Shown piece by piece: positions 39,736 through 48,035 of a stretch of DNA of 48,035 nucleotides. The notes beneath the pieces are model-generated. The model was not told the origin of the DNA, ran no database searches, and saw nothing but the letters and a program-made list of their open reading frames with translations. A program made the position numbers and the translations under genes. The stretch is from the NCBI GenBank assembly GCA_016714765.1, contig JADKCF010000020.1, forward strand, positions 1 through 48,035, written 5' to 3'. The DNA is from Saprospiraceae bacterium. Lineage in GTDB: Bacteria > Bacteroidota > Bacteroidia > Chitinophagales > Saprospiraceae. Positions within the stretch are counted from its first letter, which is position 1. Each line of letters opens with the position of its first letter.

Positions 39736-40311
39736 ATGTATAAGCAATTACTGGATCATATAAAAAAATACACTCCGGAATATTCCGAAGATGATTTAAA
39801 TGGCTTGTTACGTTATTTTGAGATTAAAAAAGTATCAAAAGGTGATAAAATTGCAAAAGCTGGTAGTATTTGTAGAAATGGCTATTTCATACTTGAAGGA
39901 TGTTTTAGATATTTTACAATAAATTCAGATGGTGTTGAGTTTAACACTCAATTTGCTTTTGAAGATTACTGGATTGGTGATATGCCAGGTATCCTGAATA
40001 ACATACCTTCTAAAATTGATATAGAAGCATTAGAGAACAGCACTTTACTTACTATTTCGGCAGTTGACTATAATTATTTACTCAAAACCTGTCATTCATT
40101 TGCCTTATACAAATATAGGCTTCGGACCAACTCATACCATGCCCGCATAGAACATTCCAATGAATTTTATGAATGTGCCGAAAAGCGATATCTGAATCTT
40201 TTGTCAAAATACCCCAAGATAACTCAACATGTTTCACAGTATCATATCGCTTCCTATCTGGGTATAACACCAGAATCACTAAGTCGATTAAGAAAAAAAC
40301 TAGCCAAATAA
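39736..40311 (+). CDS. Crp/Fnr-family transcriptional regulator
   Basis: 191 residues from ATG 39736; an in-frame TTG upstream at 39637 is not supported by a conserved N-terminus. The cNMP-binding-type jelly roll includes VSKGDKIAKAGSICRNGYFILEG split by family spacing, and the C-terminal winged helix includes ITQHVSQYHIASYLGITPES and LSRLRKKL. This is the short Bacteroidota Crp type, which usually regulates one neighbouring gene. Here the neighbour is the cupin lipoprotein 112 bases downstream. The ligand is unknown. Confidence 0.88.
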   Translation: MYKQLLDHIKKYTPEYSEDDLNGLLRYFEIKKVSKGDKIAKAGSICRNGYFILEGCFRYFTINSDGVEFNTQFAFEDYWIGDMPGILNNIPSKIDIEALENSTLLTISAVDYNYLLKTCHSFALYKYRLRTNSYHARIEHSNEFYECAEKRYLNLLSKYPKITQHVSQYHIASYLGITPESLSRLRKKLAK

Positions 40312-40423
40312 TGCATTTCTTATCATAGATCAATTTTTTGGATAGCGAACTTATCATACATCAATTTTCCGGTTTAAAACAACTACTACCTTTGTTGATA
40401 TTAACAAACAAAAAAAAATTAAC

Positions 40424-41140
40424 ATGGTAACAGTAGTAAAAAAGGAAGTAATGCCTTCCAAAATTATGCAAATCAGTATGGGTTTTTGGGTATCCAATAT
40501 GCTATTAGCAGTTGTTAAGAAGAGATTGCCTTCATTGGGCTTGGCGTCGTTCATCATGATTTCTGCAACAGCATGTAATCAGTCGGCTAATACCGAAGCG
40601 GAAAAAGAACCGGATTCCAAGCTTGAAGCATCGGTTTCTACCGATTATGAAGCCACAAAGTCGTACTTCAGGGCGTCAGGAGACAGTCCTGCATTGTATG
40701 GGCCAGGAGATATATACAATTTACTGGTGACAGGCAAAGAATCCAACAATGTATTTTTTCAGTTCGAAGCCATCGTTCCAGAGGGCGGTGGGCCACCTCC
40801 CCATATACACAGCAGAGAGGATGAAACCATTTATGTGGTAAGCGGCAACGTGGAGTTTCGTTTAGGGGATAAGAAGCACCAGGCCAAAGCGGGAGATTTC
40901 GTGTACATCTCTCGTGGCACGGTCCACAACTTCAAAAATGTCGGTAAAGAAACAGCCAAACTAATATTGACTTTCTCACCAGCAGGAATGGATGATTACT
41001 TTGCAGAAGTGTTTCCTGAAGTGAAGGATAAAAATGCAGCACCACCACCCATAACAGACGAGCTGATTCGGAAATTGACTGAGGTCGCACCAAAATATGG
41101 ACTGACATTTCTACCACCCACTGAAAGCGAAAAGCGATAG
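40424..41140 (+). CDS. Chimeric cupin lipoprotein with a methyltransferase-like N-terminal stub
   Basis: 238 residues. Residues 10-31 (MPSKIMQISMGFWVSNMLLA) resemble the extreme N-terminus of small-molecule O-methyltransferases that begin 'IMQIGxGFWASKTLLSAV'. From about residue 33 a lipoprotein leader follows (KRLPSLGLASFIMISATAC, Cys51), then an acidic linker and a cupin domain with motif 1 His127, His129, Glu134 and motif 2 Gly157 to His168. So a normal cupin lipoprotein appears fused behind a methyltransferase stub. Translation may really start at an internal codon near residue 32. Cupins of this type bind a metal; the substrate is unknown. A strong terminator follows. Confidence 0.78.
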   Translation: MVTVVKKEVMPSKIMQISMGFWVSNMLLAVVKKRLPSLGLASFIMISATACNQSANTEAEKEPDSKLEASVSTDYEATKSYFRASGDSPALYGPGDIYNLLVTGKESNNVFFQFEAIVPEGGGPPPHIHSREDETIYVVSGNVEFRLGDKKHQAKAGDFVYISRGTVHNFKNVGKETAKLILTFSPAGMDDYFAEVFPEVKDKNAAPPPITDELIRKLTEVAPKYGLTFLPPTESEKR

Positions 41141-41184
41141 TTATTCATAATTAACACATAAATACAAAATCACAAAGAAACCCT

Positions 41185-41224
41185 AAAAGCCCCGTCACTA
41201 TTTTAGCGATGGGGCTTTTTATTT
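41185..41224 (+). terminator. Rho-independent terminator after the cupin gene
   Basis: AAGCCCCGTCACT pairs with AGCGATGGGGCTT over a short ATTTT loop (one mismatch), followed by TTTATTT, 45 bases after the cupin stop. Confidence 0.88.
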
Positions 41225-41256
41225 CAGAAAACTGTGATTGCATTAAACTTAGTGCC

Positions 41257-41287
41257 AACAACTAAACGTTCATCGTCTCCAGCGGAC
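41257..41287 (+). repeat. Dispersed repeat R, copy 2
   Basis: 31 bases, 28 identical to 38019-38049, same orientation. Within and after it GTTCATCG (41268-41275) pairs with CGATGAAC about 15 bases on, making a perfect 8-base inverted repeat. It is 190 bases upstream of the propeller lipoprotein. Confidence 0.7.
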
Positions 41288-41476
41288 ATGCGATGAACGC
41301 CCCGCGTTGAAATTGTCCTTCGGTGGTCCGCCTGTCCAGTCGGATAAACTCTGCAGACTTGAAAAACAAATTTGGTTTATTCCCGTTTCTTTGCAAGTAG
41401 TATACAAAGGCTTCGGGGTAAAATTTTTTTTGCCTATTTTTAGTATCAACACCATCAAGCAAATAAAACCACCCAT

Positions 41477-42592
41477 ATGACCATCATCGAAAGTAATAAA
41501 GTATCCATCGTAAGATATCTAATATTGATTATGCTCTCACTTCAAGTCTCGTCTTGCACCGGACAAGTAAAAGAAAAATCTGCCAATGATCCTATAGAAA
41601 TAGGGGCAGATAATAAGTCATTGATATTAAGGAATATTAATACAACATTCCCGCAGATTCACACCAATTTAAATGGCATGGTAAGGGAGTTTGTAAGGTC
41701 AATGTATCAGGATACAAAAGGGAACTATTGGTTTGGAACAAATGGAGATGGGATTATCCGTTACGATGGGCAAACACTTGAAACAATGACCATCGAAGGA
41801 ATCAATCCAGGGATGAGGGTTATTGAAATTGTAGAAGATAAAGCTGGTAATATATGGTTTGGAACTTCAGATGGACTTATAAAATACGATGGTGAGAAGT
41901 TTACAACATTTTCAAAGAATGAGGGATTGCCAGGTTATGATGAGGAAATTTGGGGCTTAACCATTGACAAAAGCGGACTCATTTGGGTTGGATCGATCGG
42001 AGGAGTAAGTCATTTTGACGGAGAGAAGTTTATACCTTTTGCGTTGCCCGAGTTAAAGGTGGAAAATCCGCAGCACATGCTATCTGATAAATTGGTTTTT
42101 AAAATTATAGAAGACAAAAGTGGTACCATTTGGATGGTTACCGATGGAAATGGAATTTTCAAATACAAGAACGGGGAATTTACCCATTTGACCACTAAAA
42201 ATGGACTTACCGACAATAATACTGCGGGTGTCATGGAGGACAAGAAAGGAAATATTTGGGTTTCAACTTTTTATGGTGGTGTGAGTAAATATGATGGAAA
42301 AACATACATTAACTTTACAAAGGATGGAATTATCAAGGTGAAGAGGCCGGTGGGGTTTTTAGAGGATAGAAAAGGAAACATCTGGTTTACGGCAGAAAAT
42401 GTCGGAGTATATCGTTACGATGGGACTAACTTCACCTTATACACTACTGAAAACGGATTAACTTCAAATCTTGTTCTAAGCATATATGAAGATAACAAAG
42501 GTCAACTTTGGTTTGGCACTTGGCAAGGTATGTGCATTTTTGAGGGTGAAAAATTCGTCAATGCTAATGTCAAAGAACCCTGGACGAAGTAA
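41477..42592 (+). CDS. Lipoprotein with two-component-regulator propeller repeats
   Basis: 371 residues: a lipoprotein leader (LILIMLSLQVSSC), then at least eight Reg_prop blades of the form GNIWFGTSDGLIKYDG (for example GTIWMVTDGNGIFKYKNG, GNIWFTAENVGVYRYDG, GQLWFGTWQGMCIFEG). Such blades normally form the sensory periplasmic part of hybrid two-component systems. Here no membrane helix, kinase or DNA-binding domain follows, so it is a free surface or periplasmic propeller. It is framed by repeat R2 (190 bases upstream) and S2 (24 bases downstream). Ligand unknown. Confidence 0.82.
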   Translation: MTIIESNKVSIVRYLILIMLSLQVSSCTGQVKEKSANDPIEIGADNKSLILRNINTTFPQIHTNLNGMVREFVRSMYQDTKGNYWFGTNGDGIIRYDGQTLETMTIEGINPGMRVIEIVEDKAGNIWFGTSDGLIKYDGEKFTTFSKNEGLPGYDEEIWGLTIDKSGLIWVGSIGGVSHFDGEKFIPFALPELKVENPQHMLSDKLVFKIIEDKSGTIWMVTDGNGIFKYKNGEFTHLTTKNGLTDNNTAGVMEDKKGNIWVSTFYGGVSKYDGKTYINFTKDGIIKVKRPVGFLEDRKGNIWFTAENVGVYRYDGTNFTLYTTENGLTSNLVLSIYEDNKGQLWFGTWQGMCIFEGEKFVNANVKEPWTK

Positions 42593-42615
42593 AAATAACT
42601 TTTGCTATTTGAGTT

Positions 42616-42660
42616 GACTGCCCCACTAACCGAAGCTTAAGGTCTGCGCTTCTAATTTTA
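42616..42660 (+). repeat. Dispersed stem-forming repeat S, copy 2
   Basis: 45 bases, about 77% identical to 39195-39238. The stem is GAAGC-N11-GCTTC: two differences from copy 1 fall in paired positions and preserve pairing. It starts 24 bases after the stop at 42592. Confidence 0.65.
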
Positions 42661-42923
42661 CGTATGCCCCATCGTTTTGAACTTGTTGTAAATGCTTGGA
42701 CCACCCACATAGTTAAGTTAGCCTGATTTGAAAATCATTTTTCCTTCATCCACAAATTATAGTCTCTCAAAATACAAATTATTACATCATTTTATCTTAT
42801 ATTTGGAGTATAAATGGTAGTCTCCTCCTCTGGCTGGCAGGTTTGGACTGACTGAAGTTATGCAGATAACATTTATTAAAAACCCAATTAAATGGTAATC
42901 AAAACATTCAAAATATTAAAACT
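42661..42923. other. Intergenic stretch, no gene seen
   Basis: AT-rich sequence after repeat S2. No credible reading frame, RNA gene or strong terminator is visible. It probably contains the promoter of the following dehydrogenase gene. Confidence 0.45.
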
Positions 42924-44353
42924 TTGAAAACAATTATAAGATCTTCCTTCTTTTGTGAATCTCAACTCACAACTAAATGGTGTTGTGTAACTGTGATTAC
43001 CACGCTTGTATTTTTGCTAATACCGATTTTCACAGGTCCCTGAATTGTTCGAAGAAAAATATTGGTCAATAATATTTCAGCACCTTGGGGCTTTACGTTT
43101 ATAAACGACAATGAAGTACTGTTTACGGAGAAAAGGGGGAAAGTTTATAGATTTAATATATCTACCAATGCGCTTTTGGAAATAAGTGGGGTGCCTGCAG
43201 TTGCACAAAATGGACAAGGAGGACTGTTAGATATTGCATTACATCCAAATTTTAACACTAACAATTTTGTTTATCTCACCTACTCGGTTGCCGCAACCGG
43301 CGGTCAAACAACAGCATTAGGAAGAGGAACGCTTGTGGGCAACAAGATACAGAATTTCGCTGAATTATTTAGAGCATTACCTGTTCAGAACTCGGGTGTT
43401 CATTTTGGCAGCCGCATTGTTTTTGACAGAAATAATTTTCTATACATGTCAGTAGGCGATCGTGGCACTGAAAATAATGCCCAAGATAAAAATAACCATT
43501 TGGGCAAAGTCTTGAGATTCAATGATGATGGGACTATCCCCCCTGACAATCCATTGGTAGGGGTACCCAATACAAAACCTGAGATATATTGTTGGGGAAA
43601 TCGTAATATACAAGGTATGGCCATGAACCCTGCAACAGGAGAGATCTATGCACACGAACACGGACCAAGAGGTGGTGACGAACTCAATTTGATAAAGCCG
43701 AACACTAATTATGGGTGGCGGCTGTTACATTTGGCATTAACTATGATGGAACTACCATATCTCCTGATACCACACTTCAAGAATGGAACTTCCGCTTACT
43801 TATTGGGTTCCCTCAATTGCTCCAAGTGGTATGACTTTTTATCAGGAATGGACAACCAAACAATGAAGCAGATATTCTGATTGGTGCACTAGCCGGCACT
43901 CATATTCATTGGCTAAAAATGAAAGATAGTAAAAAAGTGTCTTCCACAAGAAGCATGAATGGTTATGCGCGTTTTCGAGATGTAAGACAAGCGCCCGATG
44001 GTAAGATATATGCAATGACCGAATCTCCAAACCGATTTGTGCTATTAAGGTCTAGTATCCTTGTTTTCACTTCGACAGAGGATGAAACACATGCCTCAGC
44101 AGAGAAAAATATTTTATTTCCAAATCCAAGTTTTGGAGAATGCACTTTTTCGTTTTATGTGTCAAATAACCAAAATGTTTCCATCAAAATTTTTGGCTTA
44201 AATGGTATATTAATTAAAGAATTGCCTTCACAATCTTTTTCTGAAGGCCAACACTCATTATCAATAGAAACCGATGAATTACCTCAGGGCTTTTATTATA
44301 TAGAAGTCAACAAAGGAGATGCAAGGACACTTTTGAAATTTATTAAAATGTAG
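42924..44353 (+). CDS. T9SS-secreted PQQ-type sugar dehydrogenase (GSDH), multiple frameshifts
   Basis: Repaired, the gene encodes a signal peptide (VITTLVFLLIPIFSQ), then the glucose/sorbosone dehydrogenase propeller: ISAPWGFTFINDNEVLFTEK, GGLLDIALHPNFNTNNFVY, GSRIVFDRNNFLYMSVGDRG, YCWGNRNIQGMAMNP, HEHGPRGGDELNLI, NYGWPAVTFGINYDG, and a C-terminal T9SS domain (LFPNPSFGECTFSFYV). At least five single-base slips occur (T4 at ~43028, A5 at ~43056, ~43723, ~43792, ~43850), the first two in homopolymers. The start may be TTG 42924 or further upstream. Catalytic residues (His, Arg in HEHGPRGGDE) are present. It oxidises a sugar or similar alcohol outside the cell; the substrate is unknown. Confidence 0.8.
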
Positions 44354-44433
44354 CCGAAATCTAAAGTTTGGTAAGCCTTTTGAGGTGCAAAAGTACCCGG
44401 AAGGACTTTGCCAAATCATAATAAATAAGTAAA

Positions 44434-45584
44434 ATGAAGATAATTTGTACAGCAATTTTTGTGATATGTAGCACATATTTATCAATCGGACAATTGCTCC
44501 CGCCAAAACAAGCATATCCCCTTGATATTAAACAGATTCATAGTGGCCATAGTTTGACTGATCCATTGTTTTCAAATTGGCCAGGTCAATATGTAAATCT
44601 AATCGGTATTGTAAACGCTATACCATCATGGCAACTCTTTGATGCCATGGTAGGAAAATCGACCTCCCCTGCTCATCCATCAGCTATAGGTGGAAAACGC
44701 TCCCCGGGTTTGGTGCACCTGATGCAAGACATCATATAGGTAATTGGCAGCTTCTGTCTATCACGGAAAGGGTCCCATTACTTTATCAGGGAGGAGTACA
44801 CAACAATGGTATTTAGATGGCATTCAAGAACAAAAACTTATTTATCAAACTTTGTAAATAACGCATGGAATATCGGCAATAGTGGAAATGGAGCTCCTAC
44901 ATTGTTATGGACTACCTGGACTAATATTGACAACAGTGATGGTCCCTGGCGGCAAATGTTAGACATACAAGGAGCCGAATTTGAAAGAATGCAAGACTAT
45001 GCCAATGCTAATAGGCCTGTTGGTGCAACACCCGTTTACATTATACCGGGACACAAAATGATGGCAAGGATTTATGATGATATCCAACTCAACCTTGTTC
45101 CAGGTATTACAAATATCAGCCAGTTATTTAGTGACAACATTCATACCAACTCTTTAGGTAATTATGCCATTGCAATGATACATTATTCATGCATATTTAA
45201 TGAGAGCCCGGTGGGTCTTCCCAATGATTTAATGCCTGATCCGCCTTCTGGTTTTAAGGTTCCATCACCAGCATTGGCTTTGTATTTACAAACTATTATT
45301 TGGGATGTCGTAACAACCATCCGAGAACAGGTATTGCTAAAACTCCATCAAGCAATTCTGAAGTGGGTTTAATTCAAAAAGGTATACTTATTTATCCTAA
45401 CCCAGTTGCCGGCATCCTTTATATAGACAAGAGTACTATTGCCGATAATGGACAGACTAGGATTTATAATCCGTTTGGCCAACTAATGTATTCAGGTAAT
45501 GATTTAATCATTGATGTAAGTCAATTCCTCCAGGCATTTACTCTAAGCTCAAAAAATTTAACTATTAAATTTGTAAAAGAATAA
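44434..45584 (+). CDS. T9SS-secreted SGNH-hydrolase-like protein, multiple frameshifts
   Basis: A signal peptide (IICTAIFVICSTYLSIGQ) is followed by IHSGHSLTDPLFSNWPGQY, a block I-like region. Further on come FVNNAWNIGNSGNGAPT, DGPWRQMLDIQGAEFERMQ, VYIIPGHKMMARIYDD and LFSDNIHTNSLGNYAIAMIH, where DNIH is the expected Asp-x-x-His pair of SGNH enzymes. The end is a T9SS sorting domain (LIYPNPVAGILYIDKS). At least four single-base slips separate the pieces (~44700, ~44800, ~44852, ~45320). Each half reads well once shifted. It is most likely a secreted esterase-like enzyme; its substrate is not evident. Confidence 0.66.
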
Positions 45585-45601
45585 TTATACTTGAAGCTAA
45601 A

Positions 45602-46127
45602 ATGACAGACATTGGCATCATAAAAGTAACGCTTGACAACATCGACCAACTGCAAAAATTGCTTGCAGACTGACTTTTTCGAAACGTTTGCCTCAGGAAA
45701 TACCGAAGAGAATATGAAAACTTACCTGGACAGAGGTTTTCCGTTTGCAAAACTGACCGATGAACTTAACGACGACAATGCTGAATTTTATTTTGCGACT
45801 CTTGGCGAAAATGTAATTGGTTACTTAAAACTAAACTTTGGACAATCTCAAACCGAATTGCAAGACGACAAGGCTCTTGAAATTGAACGAATTTATGTTT
45901 TAAAAGACTTTCACGGAAAAAAAGTTGGACAACTACTTTATGACAAAGCCATCCAAATTGCCAGACAGAAATGTGTAGATTACGTTTGGTTGGGTGTTTG
46001 GGAAGAAAACCCAAGGGCAATAAGTTTTTACAAGAAAAATGGTTTTGTGGAGTTTGATAAACATGTTTTCAAATTGGGCAATGACGAGCAGACTGACATA
46101 ATGATGAAACTAAAACTCAACAACTAA
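45602..46127 (+). CDS. GNAT-family N-acetyltransferase (one frameshift)
   Basis: The start MTDIGIIKVTLDNIDQLQ at 45602 stops at 45670, and the continuing frame carries FFETFASGNTEENMKTYLD, ALEIERIYVLKDFHGKKVGQ (acetyl-CoA-binding loop region), LLYDKAIQIARQK and WEENPRAISFYKKNGFVEFD. It is close to the RimI/YuaI-like small GNATs that acetylate amines or protein termini. The frame changes near 45655. About 175 residues in total. The acceptor is unknown. Confidence 0.82.
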
Positions 46128-46345
46128 TGTGGAAGGCATGAAATATTTGATAATTTCACCATCTTGTTCTTAGATATTGTTGTTAATTTTTTTGTTATAC
46201 AGGCAAACTTTCTGGAATCATTGACACATATTGCACCGATTTTGGGGTGGTAACATTACCCATTATGGGTTTTATGTTTATCTTTGCCTTTATTTTACCG
46301 GAGTAAGGAATCGTTTCCTGCAAAAGCGACTTTAAACCACTTACA

Positions 46346-47291
46346 ATGAAATCTTTACATAACAAAATCGATCGCCATGTCCTGAAGGAAAGGATATGGG
46401 CAGACACAACACCAAGGGTCACACTCTCTTTTTATCAGTATTATCACCTGGGCAATCCTTTATTATTTCGTGATCATATTTATATCCTTCTCTCAGAGGT
46501 AGATGTGTTGGGAAGAATTTATGTTTCTTATGGGGTGTCAATGCACAAATCTCCGTTCCCGAACACAGGATTGAAGAATTTAAATCAGCCTTGAGTACCA
46601 TTACATTTCTGGAAAACATAAGGCTTAATTTTGCCATTGAAGATGACGGAAAGTCCTTTTTTAAACTGATTATCAAAGTCAGGGAGAAAATAGTAGCTGA
46701 CGGACTTGATGACAAGAGCTTCGACGTAACCAATAAGGGCATTCATCTCAATGCTGAAACATTTAATCAACTGGCTGATGACCCCGACACCATTATTGTG
46801 GATATGCGCAATCATTATGAAAGTGAGGTCGGTTACTTTAAAAATGCCATTCTACCCGATGTGGAGACCTTCAGAGAAGCACTACCTGTAGTAGAAAAAA
46901 TCCTGGAAAACAAAAAAGATAAAAATATCATCATGTATTGTACAGGTGGCATACGCTGTGAAAAAGCGAGCGCTTACTATAAACACAAAGGATTTTCTAA
47001 TGTATACCAGGTAGAGGGTGGAATCATCGAATATGCACGTCGTGCAAAAGAGTTAGGCATTGAAAATAAGTTTATTGGCAAAAATTTCGTTTTTGATGAG
47101 CGCTTGGGCGAAAAATATCCGATGATGTCATAGCTAAATGTCATCAGTGTGGTGTACCGTGCGACACCCATGTCAACTGTGCCAATGATGCCTGCCACAT
47201 ACTGTTTATTCAATGTCCGGAATGCAGCACTAAGTACGAAAACACATGCTCTGTCAAATGTCTCGAGTTCAATCGTTTACGGCTGATATAA
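46346..47291 (+). CDS. trhO: tRNA uridine(34) hydroxylase TrhO (rhodanese-type), two frameshifts
   Basis: The N-terminal acylphosphatase-like part starts LHNKIDRHVLKERIWADTT and VTLSFYQYYHLGNPLLFRD. A missing G in a G4 run near 46530 breaks the frame. After it come IVDMRNHYESEVGYFKNA and the rhodanese loop MYCTGGIRCEKASAYY with the active-site Cys, then FIGKNFVFDERLGEK. A missing A in the A5 run near 47113 breaks it again, and the C-terminal Cys-rich part reads KCHQCGVPCDTHVNC and FIQCPECSTKYENTC before the stop at 47289-47291. TrhO makes 5-hydroxyuridine at tRNA position 34. Sequence just after the stop may add further residues if another slip exists. Confidence 0.9.
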
Positions 47292-47403
47292 AGGATTCCC
47301 AAGAAAGACAAGCACTTTCAATGGGACAAAATTCGGTAAAGGAAGATACAAAGCACATCATAAAAATGATGTTTTAGACCATATCACGACATAAACATAA
47401 CAA

Positions 47404-48035
47404 ATGACCGAAAATGCAGCCAATGCGCCTAATGTATATAGGAGATACAACCGATGGCTGAAGTATTTATCTGCCGGTATGGTTGGGATAATTGCGCTCG
47501 TCTTTGCGTTTATCAGTTTTTCAGACATGCCCAGTTTTCAGGATTTAGAAAATCCAAAATATGACCTTGCATCAGTGATTTATGATGTAAAAGGCACCCC
47601 GTTTGGTAGATATTATATAGAGGACCGTATTGCGGTAGAGTACGCACAGATTTCAGAAAATGTAAAAAATGCGCTGTTAGTCACTGAGGATGAACGATTT
47701 TACAGCCATAATGGTATAGACCTCAGAGCATTGGCACGGGTTGGTTTTATGACACTTATATTGAGACAGGAGAGTGCAGGTGGTGGCAGTACGATCACCC
47801 AACAGCTGGCCAAACTCCTGTACAAAAGACCGGATATGAAACCGTGTCCGCTCTTAAAAAAACCTACACCCTTGCAACCTCCAAACTGAAGGAATGGGTG
47901 ACAGCGGTCAAACTGGAAAAAGCTATACTAAAGAAGAGATCATGACCATGTATCTTAATAAATTTGAGATTTGTAAATGGGACACATGGGATAGAGGCAG
48001 CCGCACAAATATATTTTAATAAAAACCAGGATTCG
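47404..48035 (+). CDS. Class A penicillin-binding protein (PBP1A-like), N-terminal part, frameshifted
   Basis: A cytoplasmic start, one membrane helix (GMVGIIALVFAFISFSD), then the family-51 transglycosylase domain: VIYDVKGTPFGRYYIEDR, LLVTEDERFYSHNGIDLRAL and GGGSTITQQLAKLLYKRPD, including the catalytic Glu motif EDERFYSHNG. The frame fails near 47840-47890 and several further slips follow. The remaining pieces read TLATSKLKEWVTAVKLEK, EEIMTMYLNKFE and GIEAAAQIYFNKNQD. The gene runs off the right edge. It polymerises glycan strands and crosslinks peptidoglycan. Confidence 0.88.

Noticed and set aside
38019..41330. R repeats as integron attC sites
   Set aside because: The hairpins and AAC-containing core are suggestive, but the RYYYAAC and GTTRRRY core pair is not present at either copy, and no integrase gene is seen in the window.
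41262..41476. Two short minus-strand reading frames between the cupin and propeller genes
   Set aside because: They overlap repeat R2 and each other, have no signal, motif or ribosome-binding context, and look accidental.
42924..47291. A run of true pseudogenes at the right end
   Set aside because: The breaks are single-base, several sit in homopolymers, and include conserved genes. Catalytic motifs survive on both sides, so sequencing error is the better explanation.
1..48035. tRNA, rRNA or CRISPR arrays
   Set aside because: Intergenic regions were read for cloverleaf-like ends and regularly spaced repeats. None were convincing.

Overview
The window reads as a chromosomal piece of a Bacteroidota bacterium, most likely from the Saprospiria. 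The signs are type IX secretion (T9SS) C-terminal sorting domains on five secreted proteins, TAnnTTTG-type promoter boxes, a Bacteroidota-type CcsA/CcmF tail, lipoproteins with short lipoboxes, an Ig-like domain style common in Saprospiraceae, and no strong Shine-Dalgarno sites. The class-level placement is inference. No tRNA, rRNA, CRISPR array or intact insertion sequence was seen.

Layout. 1-2.1 kb: tail of a cytochrome c biogenesis protein, a DUF2520 protein, a small conserved protein and a cytochrome-b-like membrane protein. 2.2-8.2 kb: a giant alpha-2-macroglobulin that lacks the thioester motif. 8.4-12.9 kb: ribosomal protein L19, a PBP4-type D,D-carboxypeptidase, a lipoprotein-type methyltransferase and a sodium/solute symporter. 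13.1-16.5 kb: a minus-strand operon of two haem c lipoproteins, an OB-fold protein, YceI and a DUF5777 barrel. 16.6-20.5 kb: an uptake set (DUF6814 protein, MHS-family transporter, porin) with an ArsR-type regulator whose promoter shares a 20-base element with the porin promoter. 20.7-26.6 kb: a T9SS-secreted CRTAC1/FG-GAP protein, two tandem arylsulfotransferase-like proteins and a secreted unknown. 26.7-35.8 kb: housekeeping genes (pnp, rpsO, yidC, gpsA) with a DUF1569 protein, an M24 peptidase and an SDR enzyme.

36-43 kb is an accessory region. It holds a broken lipoprotein, a small GC-rich island, an IS110-like transposase 3' remnant, a possible group II intron remnant, a secreted HExxH protein, a Crp-family regulator, a chimeric cupin lipoprotein and a beta-propeller lipoprotein. 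Two repeat types recur here: a 31-base element (R) upstream, and a roughly 44-base stem-forming element (S) 22-24 bases after the stop codon, of two unrelated secreted-protein genes. This cassette-like layout is the best candidate for something undescribed.

42.9-48 kb: a T9SS sugar dehydrogenase, a T9SS SGNH-like protein, a GNAT acetyltransferase, trhO and the start of a class A penicillin-binding protein. Almost every gene here carries single-base frameshifts. Across the window many frameshifts fall in short homopolymers and break genes such as pnp, so most look like sequencing errors rather than decay. I annotated those genes as full spans.
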